A DNA stretch of 38,651 nucleotides from Chitinophagaceae bacterium (GCA_947380435.1 CANCRC010000003.1:1-38651); one strand, 5' to 3'; positions 15,393 to 25,005 are shown, numbered from the stretch's first letter. The notes: generated by a model from the letters alone, not told the origin. Numbers and translations are program-made.

Positions 15393-16808
15393 ATGGTGAT
15401 AGTACATGTAAGTGCAGAATGTTACCCGATGGCGAAGGCTGGAGGATTAGGGGACGTGGTGGGAGCGCTACCTAAATATCAAAATAAACAAGGCGATAAA
15501 GGGTTGGTGGTGATGCCCATGTATAAAACGCCTTTTTTACAAGAAAATAATTGGGAGGTTCAGCATAAAGGGAATACCAATTTAGGGGATTGGTTTTTTG
15601 ATTATACCATTATTAAAGAGCGTACAGGTAAACTTGGTTACGATTTATATTTAGTAGACATTAATGGATTATTAGACCGCCCTAAAATTTATGGCTATCC
15701 CGATGATATGGACAGGTTCATGGGATTTCAAGTAGCAGTGGTGAATTGGTTAAGTCATTGGGCCGAACTTCCTTCTATTGTTCATTGTCATGATCATCAA
15801 GCGGGACTTATTCCTTTTATGATGAAGTATTGTTACGATTATCAAAAGTTAGAAAAAGTAAAAACAGTTTTAAGTATTCACAATGCACAATACCAAGGTG
15901 CCATGGGCTGGGATAAAAGTATTTTAATTCCTAGATGGGATATAAGTAAAAAAGGTTTACTAGAATGGGGGGACTGCATCAATTCTTTAGCATCTGCTGT
16001 TAAATGCGCAGATAAAGTTACCACCGTAAGCCCTAGTTATATGCAGCAGTTAACCACTGCTTCTAATGGTTTAGAATTATTATTTAAAAATGAATTTGGT
16101 AAATGTGTTGGCATATTAAATGGAATTGATAACGAGATATGGGACCCAGCTACAGATGTAATGGTGCCCTTTCATTATAATAGTAGCACAGTGCATGAAG
16201 GGAAACAGAAAAATAAAAATGCACTCTGCGCTAAATATAATTTAGATAATACCAAACCACTTATTGTATTTATTGGAAGATTGGTTGCAGAGAAGGCTGC
16301 CGATATTTTACCTGTTGCTATTCAACATGCATTAGATAAAACTAATTCTGGGGCTAATTTTTTTATTATTGGTGCAGGAGATACTTCCACTGAATCGGCT
16401 TTAAATTATTTAGTACAATTATATCCTGGTCAGTATAATACATTTATTGGGTATGATGAAAAGATAGGGCATGAGGCCTATGCAGCCGCCGATTTTTTAT
16501 TAATGCCTTCTAGAGTAGAGCCTTGCGGATTGAATCAATTATATGCACTTCGATATGGAACCATTCCTATGGTGAGAGATACAGGGGGCTTGCATGATAC
16601 AGTGATAGATATGGGAGATGCAGGTGGTTTTGGCATTAAATTTTTACATGCCAGTGAAGCAGATATTGTGTATTCTATTGAAAGAGTCATTGAGGTATAT
16701 AAAAATAAAAAGCAAATGAATGCAATGGTTCAAACAGCCATGCAAATAGATCATAGTTGGGAATCGGTTATTGCTGCTTATAAAAAAGTATATCAATCAA
16801 TTGCATAA
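15393..16808 (+). CDS. glgA: Glycogen synthase, GT5 (ADP-glucose type)
   Basis: Extends alpha-1,4-glucan chains from ADP-glucose in the cytoplasm. Start at ATG 15393 (471 aa, close to E. coli's 477); a GTG two codons earlier at 15387 is the alternative. The nucleotide-sugar loop KAGGLGDVVGALP starts at Lys15; the C-terminal half has IFIGRLVAEKA-type beta-alpha sequence and PSRVEPCGLNQLYALRYG with the conserved Glu, followed by DTGGLHDTV. Followed by glgC after 28 bases. It heads the five-gene rightward run to glgB. The 171 bases to the divergent permease start have no exact TAnnTTTG box. Confidence 0.96.
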   Translation: MVIVHVSAECYPMAKAGGLGDVVGALPKYQNKQGDKGLVVMPMYKTPFLQENNWEVQHKGNTNLGDWFFDYTIIKERTGKLGYDLYLVDINGLLDRPKIYGYPDDMDRFMGFQVAVVNWLSHWAELPSIVHCHDHQAGLIPFMMKYCYDYQKLEKVKTVLSIHNAQYQGAMGWDKSILIPRWDISKKGLLEWGDCINSLASAVKCADKVTTVSPSYMQQLTTASNGLELLFKNEFGKCVGILNGIDNEIWDPATDVMVPFHYNSSTVHEGKQKNKNALCAKYNLDNTKPLIVFIGRLVAEKAADILPVAIQHALDKTNSGANFFIIGAGDTSTESALNYLVQLYPGQYNTFIGYDEKIGHEAYAAADFLLMPSRVEPCGLNQLYALRYGTIPMVRDTGGLHDTVIDMGDAGGFGIKFLHASEADIVYSIERVIEVYKNKKQMNAMVQTAMQIDHSWESVIAAYKKVYQSIA

Positions 16809-16836
16809 AACAATAATAAACTATTAAATTTTAGTT

Positions 16837-18120
16837 ATGGCAATGTTCGCAAAAGAAACAGTTTCTATTATATTAGGGGGTGGAGCTGGTTCCAGACTTT
16901 ACCCACTCACTGCAAGTAGGTCAAAACCTGCTGTGCCCATTGGAGGAAAATATCGTTTAGTAGATATTCCTATTAGCAATTGTATCAATAGTAATTTGAA
17001 TAGAATATTTGTGTTAACGCAATTTAATTCTGCTTCTTTGAATCAGCATATTAAAAACACTTATCACTTTAGTGCTTTTAGTTCTGGCTTTGTGGATATA
17101 CTAGCTGCAGAACAAACACCTGACAACCCAGGATGGTTTCAAGGCACGGCCGATGCGGTGAGACAGTCTCTAAGACATTTAGCTAAGTTAGATTTTGATT
17201 ATGTACTTATTTTAAGCGGCGACCAATTGTATCAAATGGATTTTAGCAAAATGATTGATGCACATAAAAAAAGTGGAGCAGCTTTAACCATTGCTACTAT
17301 TCCAGTGGGGGAAAGAGAAGCGCCTGAATTTGGTATTTTAAAATCAAATGAAGAAAATGTGATTACTTCTTTTGTAGAAAAACCAAAAAAAGAATTATTA
17401 AAAGATTGGGTAAGTGATACGGGTACTGAAATGAAATCCCAGGGTAGAAATTATTTAGCCTCCATGGGTATTTATGTTTTTAATAAAGAAATATTGTATC
17501 AGTTTTTAAATGAAGTACATCCTAATGCCACCGATTTTGGAAAAGAAATAATACCAGACTCTATTGCACATTATAAAGTATTGAGTTATCAGTACGATGG
17601 CTATTGGACCGATATTGGAAATATATATTCCTTTTTTGAAGCCAATATTGCTTTAACACAGGACGTTCCCTTGTTTAATTTATTTGATAGTAGTCAAACA
17701 GTGTATACAAGGGCTAGAATGTTGCCTCCTGCTAAAATAAGCGGCACTATTATTAATAAAGCCATTTTTGCAGAAGGTTGTATTATACATGCAAAAGAGG
17801 TAGCTAATTCAGTAGTGGGAATAAGGGCAAGAATTGGGAGCGATACCATTATTAAGAATACCTATATAATGGGTTGTGATTATTATGAAAATATTGAACA
17901 GATTAATGAGAAGAATAAAAAAGGAGCCCCCATTTTAGGTATTGGAGAAAGATGTATCATTGAAGATGCGATCATTGATAAAAACTGTTCTATTGGAAAT
18001 GATGTTACTATTAAAGGAGGGGCGCATTTGGAAAAAGTAGACCACCCTTTATATACCATTAAAGATGGGATAGTGGTGGTGAAAAAAGGAGCTGTCATAC
18101 CCAACGGATATAAAATATAA
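16837..18120 (+). CDS. glgC: Glucose-1-phosphate adenylyltransferase
   Basis: Makes ADP-glucose from ATP and glucose 1-phosphate, the committed step of bacterial glycogen synthesis. 427 residues, as usual. The nucleotidyltransferase loop GGGAGSRLYPLT is at 14-25 with Lys30 in SKPAVP; WFQGTADAVRQ lies at 100-110 and the catalytic SGDQLY at 127-132. The last ~130 residues have the hexapeptide-like left-handed beta-helix pattern (e.g. GCIIHAKEVANSVVGIRARIG). It sits directly behind glgA, so substrate supply and polymerisation are co-expressed. Allosteric effector preference cannot be read safely. Confidence 0.97.
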   Translation: MAMFAKETVSIILGGGAGSRLYPLTASRSKPAVPIGGKYRLVDIPISNCINSNLNRIFVLTQFNSASLNQHIKNTYHFSAFSSGFVDILAAEQTPDNPGWFQGTADAVRQSLRHLAKLDFDYVLILSGDQLYQMDFSKMIDAHKKSGAALTIATIPVGEREAPEFGILKSNEENVITSFVEKPKKELLKDWVSDTGTEMKSQGRNYLASMGIYVFNKEILYQFLNEVHPNATDFGKEIIPDSIAHYKVLSYQYDGYWTDIGNIYSFFEANIALTQDVPLFNLFDSSQTVYTRARMLPPAKISGTIINKAIFAEGCIIHAKEVANSVVGIRARIGSDTIIKNTYIMGCDYYENIEQINEKNKKGAPILGIGERCIIEDAIIDKNCSIGNDVTIKGGAHLEKVDHPLYTIKDGIVVVKKGAVIPNGYKI

Positions 18121-18158
18121 AAAGTCTCTAAAAATTATTAATAATTAATTTAAGCTAC

Positions 18159-19472
18159 ATGAATACAGCATATACAGGCAATAAGTCGCAACTTAGTTTT
18201 TGGCAAATTTGGAATATGTGTTTTGGATTTTTTGGCATTCAATTTGGATGGAGTTTGCAAATGGGTAATATGAGTGCCATTTATGAATTTTTAGGAGCCA
18301 GTCCAGAACAAATTCCTGGTTTATGGTTGGCAGCACCCATGACAGGTTTATTAGTACAACCCATTGTAGGATATTTTAGTGACCGTACCTGGCATCCAAA
18401 ATTAGGTAGAAGAAGACCTTTCTTTTTAGTAGGGGCTATTTTAAGTTCATGCTTATTATTTGTAATGCCTAATGCAGGATCTATTTGGATAGCAGCTGGT
18501 GTGTTATGGATTTTGGATTCTAGTATTAATGTTACCATGGAACCTTTTAGAGCCTTTGTTGCCGATAATTTAGATGAAACACAACGCTCTCGTGGGTTTG
18601 CCATGCAGTCTATGTTTATTGGTTTAGCTTCTTTTATAGCCGGTTATTTACCACAGGTATTAGTGAATTGGTTCCATGTTTCAAGAGAGAAGACAAACGG
18701 TTCTATTCCTCAAAACATTTTACTTTCTTTTTATATAGGGGGTGCTGTATTTTTAGTATCAGTGTTGTACACTGTTTTTAAGAGTAAAGAATATCCGCCA
18801 TCAGCAACTCAAACACCTTCTGAAGAAGATAAAACAGGCATTGTAAAAGAAATTTTTGATTCGCTTCGTAATATGCCTGTACAAATGAAAAGACTAGCCT
18901 TGGTTAATTTTATTACTTGGCCAGGACTGTTTCTAATGTGGTTTTATTATAGTACGGGTGTGGCTAGTCAATTGTTTCATGGCGACCCTCTCACAAGTAG
19001 CGATACCTATACCATGGGCTTAGAGCATGCCAATACCACATCTGCTATTTTAAATTTAGTCACATTTGGTTTTTCATTTACGCTACCTTTTTTAGTAACT
19101 AAGTTGGGAAAAAAATTAACCCATACTACTTGTTTACTTATAGGGGGCTTAGGATTAATTTCAGTATACTATGTGCAGCAACCTAATTTATTATATCTGA
19201 GTATGGGGCTGGTAGGCATTGCCTGGGCTTCTATTTTATCTATGCCTTATTCCATGTTGGCTGGTTTTATTCCTGTTCAAAAAATGGGAATTTATATGGG
19301 CATATTTAATTTCTTTATTGTACTACCTGAAATATTAGCCTCCCTATTTTTCGGGAAAATTATGTCTACCTATTTACACAACGACAGATTAATGGCTGTT
19401 CAAATAGGAGGGTTCTTATTAATATTAGCAGGCATTGTTTGTGCCATTATCATTAAAGAAGAGAAAAAATAA
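18159..19472 (+). CDS. SLC45-type MFS transporter, probable maltose/maltodextrin symporter
   Basis: A 437-residue major facilitator protein with about 12 membrane spans, resembling the SLC45/sucrose-maltose H+ symporter group. The start of the protein ([20 protein letters not shown]) and the loop between spans 2 and 3, [14 protein letters not shown] (75-88), are characteristic. Between the halves lies a hydrophilic loop of about 35 residues. Position between glgC and a secreted neopullulanase argues for maltose or maltodextrins as cargo; sucrose is the main alternative. It begins 38 bases after glgC and ends 5 bases before the amylase ATG. Confidence 0.82.
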   Translation: MNTAYTGNKSQLSFWQIWNMCFGFFGIQFGWSLQMGNMSAIYEFLGASPEQIPGLWLAAPMTGLLVQPIVGYFSDRTWHPKLGRRRPFFLVGAILSSCLLFVMPNAGSIWIAAGVLWILDSSINVTMEPFRAFVADNLDETQRSRGFAMQSMFIGLASFIAGYLPQVLVNWFHVSREKTNGSIPQNILLSFYIGGAVFLVSVLYTVFKSKEYPPSATQTPSEEDKTGIVKEIFDSLRNMPVQMKRLALVNFITWPGLFLMWFYYSTGVASQLFHGDPLTSSDTYTMGLEHANTTSAILNLVTFGFSFTLPFLVTKLGKKLTHTTCLLIGGLGLISVYYVQQPNLLYLSMGLVGIAWASILSMPYSMLAGFIPVQKMGIYMGIFNFFIVLPEILASLFFGKIMSTYLHNDRLMAVQIGGFLLILAGIVCAIIIKEEKK

Positions 19473-19477
19473 AAAAT

Positions 19478-21343
19478 ATGAAGTCTTCTTTTTACCGAAA
19501 AATTATATTTGCAACTATTTTATTCAGTTTTGCGTTCTTATCAAATAGTGTAGCCCAGGAAACCGAAGCCTACCCAAGCAATTGGTTTACACAAATGAAG
19601 CTTAATAAAGTGCAAATTTTATTTAGAAATACAAATGCCAATTTTTCAAAGGCTACTATTAATACTAATTATGCTGGCGTGAAAGTGCTGGGAGTCCATC
19701 ATTTTGAAAATGGGCATTATATTGCAGTGGATATTGAAATTGCATCTACTGCAAAACCAGGCATAGTCAATTTTGTTTTTAATAATAAGGGAGAAAAAAC
19801 AAGTACAAGCTGGTCATTAGTTCCTAGAAGAAAAGGTAGAGGAACTTTGTTTGCACAAGGTATTAATCCATCTGATCTTATTTATTTTTTAATGCCTGAT
19901 AGGTTTAGCAATGGAGATGCGTCTAATGACCAAATTGCTGGATTGAAAGACCAGTCTTTAAATAGAGATTCTATTTTCTTAAGACATGGTGGCGATTTAA
20001 AAGGGGTGACGAATCATTTAGATTATTTTGAAAAATTAGGGGTCTCTACTTTATGGATGACACCTGTGATTGAAAATAATATGCCCGATAGAACTGAACA
20101 CGGGTATGCGGCTACTAATAATTATGCTATTGAAAAACGTTTTGGGGGTGATGCAGCTTATTTAGCATTAAGCGATAGCCTTCATAAAAGAGGCATGAAA
20201 CTAATTCAAGACATTGTGTATAATCATTTTGGTCGTTTCCATTTCTTAGTGCAAGATGCACCAGATAAAAACTGGATACATCAGTGGCCTTCTTATACAC
20301 AAACGCATTACAGAGAGCAGGCGATATTGGATCCACATCATTCAAAGCTGGATGCTGAAAAAATGATTAATGGTTGGTTTACCACTGAAATGCCCGATGT
20401 GAACCAGGAAAACCCTTTTGTAGAAAACTACTTAACACAAAACGCTATATGGTCGGTAGAGACTTTTGGTATTGACGCTTTTAGAATTGATACCTATAAG
20501 TATTGCAATGTGGAAGTAATGAACAGATTGAACCAAGCACTTATTAATGAGTACCCGCATATATTTAATTTTGGTGAGTGTTGGGTAGATGGTGTCTCTT
20601 CTCAAGCTTATTATGTTCGAAATAATTTAAATATTCCATTTAAAAGTAATTTGCATGCCACTTCCGATTTTCATTTATTGTTTGGAGGAATTTTGCCTGC
20701 ACTCAATGAAAAAAACGATTGGGGAGGAGGTATCATTAAATTATACAGCACATTGAGCAATGATTATTTATACAAAGTACCAAGTAACAATGTAATATTC
20801 TTAGACAATCATGATATGACGCGTATACATTCTTCATTAGGAGAAAGTATACCCAAGACTAAAATGGCCTATGCCTGGTTAATGACTTCTAGAGGTATTC
20901 CTCAAATGTATTATGGTTCAGAAATTTTAATGAAGGGTATCTCTAATCCCGATGGTTGGGTAAGACTAGACTTTCCTGGAGGATGGCAGGGAGATAAGAA
21001 AAATGCATTTACAGAACAAGGCATGACAGACCAAGAAAAAGATTTTTTACATTATGTGCAGCTACTAGGTAATTATCGTAAAACATCTTCAGCCTTGACA
21101 AAAGGAGATATGATGCAGTATATACCTGAAGACGGATTATATGTTTATTTCAGGTATTCAAAAGACCAAACCATTATGTGTATAATGAATACCGATACCA
21201 AGGAAAGAAAACTTAATTTTGAAAAGTTTAGTGAAAGAACCCAAGGTTTTACAGGGGGGAAGGATATTGTCACAGGAAATAAAATAGGAAAGGAATTTTC
21301 ATTGGCTTCTATGACCATGCAAGTGATTGAATTAACGAAATAA
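19478..21343 (+). CDS. Exported neopullulanase/cyclomaltodextrinase-type alpha-amylase (SusA-like, GH13)
   Basis: A 621-residue secreted or periplasmic glycosidase. Residues 1-27 form a type I signal peptide (cut likely after VAQ). Residues 31-118 match the cyclomaltodextrinase N-terminal domain, with YPSNWFTQM and YAGVKVLGV. The GH13 barrel follows: region I DIVYNH (245-250), nucleophile Asp338 in FRIDTY, acid/base Glu367 in FGECW, and His445-Asp446 in LDNHDM. About 80 residues at the end fit the matching C-terminal beta domain. Expected to cut starch or pullulan-type glucans to short maltodextrins, which the preceding transporter could import. No susC/susD pair is adjacent. The glgB ATG is 2 bases after its stop. 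Confidence 0.93.
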   Translation: MKSSFYRKIIFATILFSFAFLSNSVAQETEAYPSNWFTQMKLNKVQILFRNTNANFSKATINTNYAGVKVLGVHHFENGHYIAVDIEIASTAKPGIVNFVFNNKGEKTSTSWSLVPRRKGRGTLFAQGINPSDLIYFLMPDRFSNGDASNDQIAGLKDQSLNRDSIFLRHGGDLKGVTNHLDYFEKLGVSTLWMTPVIENNMPDRTEHGYAATNNYAIEKRFGGDAAYLALSDSLHKRGMKLIQDIVYNHFGRFHFLVQDAPDKNWIHQWPSYTQTHYREQAILDPHHSKLDAEKMINGWFTTEMPDVNQENPFVENYLTQNAIWSVETFGIDAFRIDTYKYCNVEVMNRLNQALINEYPHIFNFGECWVDGVSSQAYYVRNNLNIPFKSNLHATSDFHLLFGGILPALNEKNDWGGGIIKLYSTLSNDYLYKVPSNNVIFLDNHDMTRIHSSLGESIPKTKMAYAWLMTSRGIPQMYYGSEILMKGISNPDGWVRLDFPGGWQGDKKNAFTEQGMTDQEKDFLHYVQLLGNYRKTSSALTKGDMMQYIPEDGLYVYFRYSKDQTIMCIMNTDTKERKLNFEKFSERTQGFTGGKDIVTGNKIGKEFSLASMTMQVIELTK

Positions 21344-21345
21344 TT

Positions 21346-23286
21346 ATGCCAAAATACGAGGATATTCATTTTGTAGATACCAAGCTAGCTGTTTGGAATT
21401 ATTCTTTATTTACAGATGAAGATGTGCGTAATTTTCAAAACGGCACACACTATTCATTGTATACTTTATTTGGCAATAAACAAATAGAAGTTTCGGGTAA
21501 GAAAGGAACTTACTTTGCTGTATGGGCGCCGAATGCAACGGCGGTTTATGTAAAAGGAAATTTTAATGACTGGAATAACGAATCTCATTTATTAAAAGTA
21601 AGACAGGACAGTTCTGGTATTTGGGAAGGCTTTATTCCTGGTATTTTAGCAGGAGAAGTTTATAAGTATCATATTCATGGTTATAAAGGAGTGAAACTAG
21701 ACAAAGGAGACCCCTTTGCACATTATTGGGAGCTAAGACCTTTAACTGCATCCATTACTTGGCAAACGAATTATAATTGGAAGGACACCAAATGGATAGA
21801 GCAAAGAAAAATTAAAAACAGAACAGACCAACCATATTCTGTTTATGAAGTGCATTTGGCTAGTTGGATGCGCCCCGATAAAAACAATGAAGACTCCTAT
21901 AATTCCTATACACAGCTTATTAGTTTATTAGTGCCTTATGTAAAAGAAATGGGTTTTACGCATGTAGAATTTATGCCCATTATGGAACATCCCTTTGATG
22001 GAAGCTGGGGTTACCAAGGGGTAGGATTTTTTGCACCCACTTCTCGTTTTGGAAATCCTCAAGAATTTGCTGCTTTAGTGGAAGCCTTTCATGCTGCAGA
22101 AATTGGCGTAATAGTTGATTGGGTGCCTTCGCATTTCCCTTATGATGCACATGGCTTGTATATGTTTGATGGTACTAATACTTATGAGTATGCCGATATG
22201 CGCAAGGGCTATCATCCCGATTGGAACTCTTATATATTCAATTATAAAAGAGGAGAGGTGAAATCTTTTTTAATTAGTAGTGCGCGTTTTTGGTGTGATC
22301 AATTCCATATAGACGGCTTAAGGGTAGACGCTGTAAGTTCTATGTTAAAATTGGATTATAGCAGAGAGGCAGGTGAATGGGAGCCCAATGAATTTGGAGG
22401 GAATGGAAATATAGAAGCCATTGCCTTTATAAAAGATTTAAATGAAACGCTGTACCGAGACTTTTCTTATATACAAACTATTGCAGAAGAGGCTTCTGAT
22501 TGGCCAGGCATTAGCAAGCCCACTGTTATGGATGGCCTAGGTTTTGGTATGAAGTGGATGATGGGTTGGATGCACGATACTTTGAATTATTTTAAATTAG
22601 ACCCTTTATTTAGGTCTATGCATCAGGATAAGTTTTCTTTTTCCATGATGTATTTTTATGACGAAAGTTTTATGTTGCCTTTAAGCCATGATGAAGTAGT
22701 GCATGGCAAAAGCCCCATGATTTATAAAATGCCTGGAGATGATTGGCAAAAGTTTGCGAATCTGAGACTTATGTATACCTATATGTTTATGCACCCTGGT
22801 GCTAAATTATTATTTATGGGGAATGAATTTGCTGCTACCAAAGAATGGAATTATAAGACCGAATTACAATGGGACTTATTAAAAATAGATAGTCATGCAG
22901 GTATGCGTAAAACTGTGCAAGCTTTAAATGAAATATATAAAAACAACCCTGCCTTATATGAATTGCAATTTGATCCTAAAGGTTTTGAATGGGTAGAAAT
23001 TAACAAAAGAGAAGAAGCGGTGATTGCTTTTAAAAGAAAAGGACTAAAACCTGAAAATGATGTATTGGTTATAATGAATATGACACCCGTGCCAAGGCAT
23101 CAATTTCCTATTCATGTGCAAGGGAAGAAAGCTTGGTCATCAATTTTCAACTCCGATGCCAGGATGTATGGAGGTGCCGGAGACTTAACCAATCCAAACA
23201 TTAAAGTAACAGCTCAAGATGAAAAAGGGGATTGGAATCAGTTGTTATTGAATTTACCAGCCTTATCTGCTATAGTCTTAGTATAA
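21346..23286 (+). CDS. glgB: 1,4-alpha-glucan branching enzyme
   Basis: Adds alpha-1,6 branches to glycogen in the cytoplasm. 646 residues, short of E. coli's 728 because the extra N1 domain is missing. The CBM48 domain is at about 50-130 (YFAVWAPNATAVYVKGNFNDW). GH13 regions: VDWVPSHF (257-264), nucleophile Asp328 in LRVDAV, acid/base Glu381 in TIAEEAS, and His448-Asp449 in LPLSHDEVVHGK. Last gene of the glycogen run, only 2 bases after the amylase stop, so translation is probably coupled to an exported enzyme. No clear terminator follows apart from a small hairpin at 23384-23401. Confidence 0.97.
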   Translation: MPKYEDIHFVDTKLAVWNYSLFTDEDVRNFQNGTHYSLYTLFGNKQIEVSGKKGTYFAVWAPNATAVYVKGNFNDWNNESHLLKVRQDSSGIWEGFIPGILAGEVYKYHIHGYKGVKLDKGDPFAHYWELRPLTASITWQTNYNWKDTKWIEQRKIKNRTDQPYSVYEVHLASWMRPDKNNEDSYNSYTQLISLLVPYVKEMGFTHVEFMPIMEHPFDGSWGYQGVGFFAPTSRFGNPQEFAALVEAFHAAEIGVIVDWVPSHFPYDAHGLYMFDGTNTYEYADMRKGYHPDWNSYIFNYKRGEVKSFLISSARFWCDQFHIDGLRVDAVSSMLKLDYSREAGEWEPNEFGGNGNIEAIAFIKDLNETLYRDFSYIQTIAEEASDWPGISKPTVMDGLGFGMKWMMGWMHDTLNYFKLDPLFRSMHQDKFSFSMMYFYDESFMLPLSHDEVVHGKSPMIYKMPGDDWQKFANLRLMYTYMFMHPGAKLLFMGNEFAATKEWNYKTELQWDLLKIDSHAGMRKTVQALNEIYKNNPALYELQFDPKGFEWVEINKREEAVIAFKRKGLKPENDVLVIMNMTPVPRHQFPIHVQGKKAWSSIFNSDARMYGGAGDLTNPNIKVTAQDEKGDWNQLLLNLPALSAIVLV

Positions 23287-23383
23287 ATTCTATATTCTTT
23301 ATTGTATTTAACCTTCTCAATTTCAATACTTTATTTATTGATGAATCAATATTAATAGCCCTACGAACATTTTCGGCTAAGTT

Positions 23384-23401
23384 TTCCACATTTAAGTGGA
23401 A
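23384..23401. other. Small perfect hairpin between glgB and an unknown gene
   Basis: TTCCAC, loop ATTTAA, GTGGAA, preceded by TT but followed by no T-tract. It lies in the 191-base gap 23287-23477. The rest of the gap holds the 11-bp-spaced repeats at 23413-23433 and no gene I can support. Confidence 0.45.
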
Positions 23402-23412
23402 CTGAGCATTGG

Positions 23413-23433
23413 TAACAATTAGATAACAATTAG
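23413..23433. repeat. Two direct repeats TAACAATTAG, 11 bp apart
   Basis: Exact copies at 23413-23422 and 23424-23433. One helical turn apart and 45 bases before the next start codon, a layout typical of an activator or repressor site. A TTTG at 23441-23444 lies downstream but without a proper TA partner. Confidence 0.45.
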
Positions 23434-23477
23434 TTATGAACTTTGCGGTGTAATCCAAAACCTAAAAAACAAAATGT

Positions 23478-23795
23478 ATGAAAGCTACTAACAAAGCAAT
23501 GTTGTATGAAGCCGTTTCGGAATTTATACAGTTGCACGCCTTCGATCATTTATTGGACAATGAATTAGCACAGTTGAAAAGCTTATTAAATGCTTATACA
23601 GTAGCTGAAGAGGGTACTGAAGAAATGCATGAAATTAGCAGCAAATTAATTCCTTTGTTAAGCAAGGTGAATTTCTTTGTAGAAACCATTTCTCCTGCTG
23701 CTATTCAATTATGGTTTTATGCTTTATCCTACAATGAAATACCTATTGGTGGTATGATGCAGGATTTTAGCAGTACCAATGAATTAGTGAATTAG
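23478..23795 (+). CDS. Small protein of unknown function
   Basis: I do not recognise this 105-residue protein. It is predicted mostly helical and acidic, with no signal peptide, membrane span or cysteine. The middle holds a run of Glu (AEEGTEEMHEISSK, about 43-56), and the end has a conserved-looking FYALSYNEIPIGGMMQDF (about 80-97). Codon use resembles its neighbours and it is followed at once by a strong terminator, so it is very likely a real gene. It is separated by 191 bases from glgB and faces a coiled-coil gene. Its start is the ATG at 23478; another ATG four bases earlier is in a frame that stops after five codons. Confidence 0.75.
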   Translation: MKATNKAMLYEAVSEFIQLHAFDHLLDNELAQLKSLLNAYTVAEEGTEEMHEISSKLIPLLSKVNFFVETISPAAIQLWFYALSYNEIPIGGMMQDFSSTNELVN

Positions 23796-23834
23796 ATTTA
23801 ATAAAGTAGTTGCTTTATTAAAATTGATAAAAAG

Positions 23835-23862
23835 AAAGGCCTCCTTTTTAAGGGAGGCCTTT
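23835..23862. terminator. Bidirectional terminator
   Basis: AAAGGCCTCC / GGAGGCCTTT, a perfect 10-bp stem with an eight-base loop (23845-23852), A-rich before and T-rich after. It serves the small unknown gene and, in the other direction, the coiled-coil gene ending at 23941. Confidence 0.9.
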
Positions 23863-23940
23863 TCTGTAAATAATATTACTCTTGTTCTTTATAGTCTAAT
23901 ATTATAGATATTTTTATTTCTAATCTAATAGAATCAAGTA

Positions 23941-24849
23941 CTAGAATAATCCCTTAGTTAATTTTGTTTTGCCTTCACCAATTTTGAAACCATTATGGAA
24001 TATCTCCACTGTGTATTCACCTTCAGTAAAGCTTACATTCTTGATATCAAAACTTACTGGTAATTCTTTGTTTTGTTCGTATTGAACAGATAATTTGTTA
24101 GAGTAAGCTTTAGCACCATCTTCTCTTGTATTGATTTTACCCGCTTCGTTGAAAGCTTTACCATCTGGGCCAGTAATGCATACATATAATTCTTGTGCGC
24201 CTGTTGGTGTAATTTTGTTTCTATCAATTTGGAAAGACAAACGAATGGTGTTAGCTCTTTTAGTATTGGTTGTTTTTTTCTCAGAACCGTCATCTTTAAT
24301 TCTTAAAGACTGAATGCTAAAAGTAGAAGCGTGTAAAGTAGAACCTATGTCTTGTAATCTTTCTTTCTCTTTTTGAGTAGCTGTTAAATTTGTATTTAAA
24401 GTAGTATTCGTAGTAGTTAATACTTCGTTTTTAGCAGTTAAATCTTTGTTTTCAGCTTGCGCCTTTGTAAGGTCTGCAAATAGGTTAGTTACCTTACCAT
24501 TTAAATCGGCAATTAGAGCTTTTGCTTCTGACAATTCTACATCTGTAGCATTTTGTTTACGTAAAATAGTACTGATATTAGATTTCAATTTTTGGATTTG
24601 ATTAGATTTGTCTAATAAATCACCTTGAAGGGTAGTGTTTTGATTCGTTAAAGAATCTGCTTTAGCAGATACTTCGATAAATTCAGCTTGAATTTTTGCT
24701 TTAGCACTATCAATGACAGCAATTTTATTGTCATAGGTAGTAATAATATCCACTTTTGAACTATTGAAATATATCCAAGAGCCAATAATGACTAATACTA
24801 AAACCCCAATGGTTATTTTACTGCTCATGCTAGAAGATTCGTTACTCAT
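23941..24849 (-). CDS. Membrane-anchored coiled-coil protein, function unknown
   Basis: A 302-residue protein with a short cytoplasmic N-terminus, one membrane span at about 11-28 (KITIGVLVLVIIGSWIYF), then a heptad-rich coiled coil from about 36 to 170 containing many Ala, Leu, Asn and Thr, and a C-terminal beta-rich domain (about 178-302, with FSIQSLRIKDDGS, IRLSFQIDRN and GEYTVEIFHNGFKIGEG). The single span with no cleavage site suggests an inner-membrane protein with its bulk in the periplasm. Domain order resembles envelope spacers or scaffolds, but I do not recognise a named family. Own promoter likely at 24880-24873. Neither neighbour gives a clue. Confidence 0.75.
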   Translation of the reverse strand: MSNESSSMSSKITIGVLVLVIIGSWIYFNSSKVDIITTYDNKIAVIDSAKAKIQAEFIEVSAKADSLTNQNTTLQGDLLDKSNQIQKLKSNISTILRKQNATDVELSEAKALIADLNGKVTNLFADLTKAQAENKDLTAKNEVLTTTNTTLNTNLTATQKEKERLQDIGSTLHASTFSIQSLRIKDDGSEKKTTNTKRANTIRLSFQIDRNKITPTGAQELYVCITGPDGKAFNEAGKINTREDGAKAYSNKLSVQYEQNKELPVSFDIKNVSFTEGEYTVEIFHNGFKIGEGKTKLTKGLF

Positions 24850-24872
24850 AAAAAATTTTTAGTTTAAGGGTA

Positions 24873-24880
24873 CAAAGATA
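24873..24880 (-). promoter_or_regulatory. -7 box for the coiled-coil gene
   Basis: TATCTTTG on the minus strand, an exact TAnnTTTG, 24 bases before the ATG at 24849. Confidence 0.55.
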
Positions 24881-24994
24881 CAAAAAATGGGATACATAGC
24901 TAATTATTATAACATTAGTTAAAAGGGGATTGATTAGGGGTTGATTTTTAAGTATTTATTTTAAAATATTTAAGATTCAAGTATGACTTATCTT

Positions 24995-25002
24995 TATATT
25001 TG
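24995..25002 (+). promoter_or_regulatory. Possible -7 box overlapping the holA start region
   Basis: TATATTTG, an exact TAnnTTTG, ending only 3 bases before the ATG at 25006. If used, the mRNA would have almost no leader. It could be a chance match in this AT-rich gap. Confidence 0.35.
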
Positions 25003-25005
25003 AAT

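Noticed and set aside
23270-23458. 62-residue leftward frame after glgB
   Set aside because: It overlaps the glgB end, has no recognisable motif, and its sequence is explained by the AT-rich gap; no promoter or ribosome site supports it.
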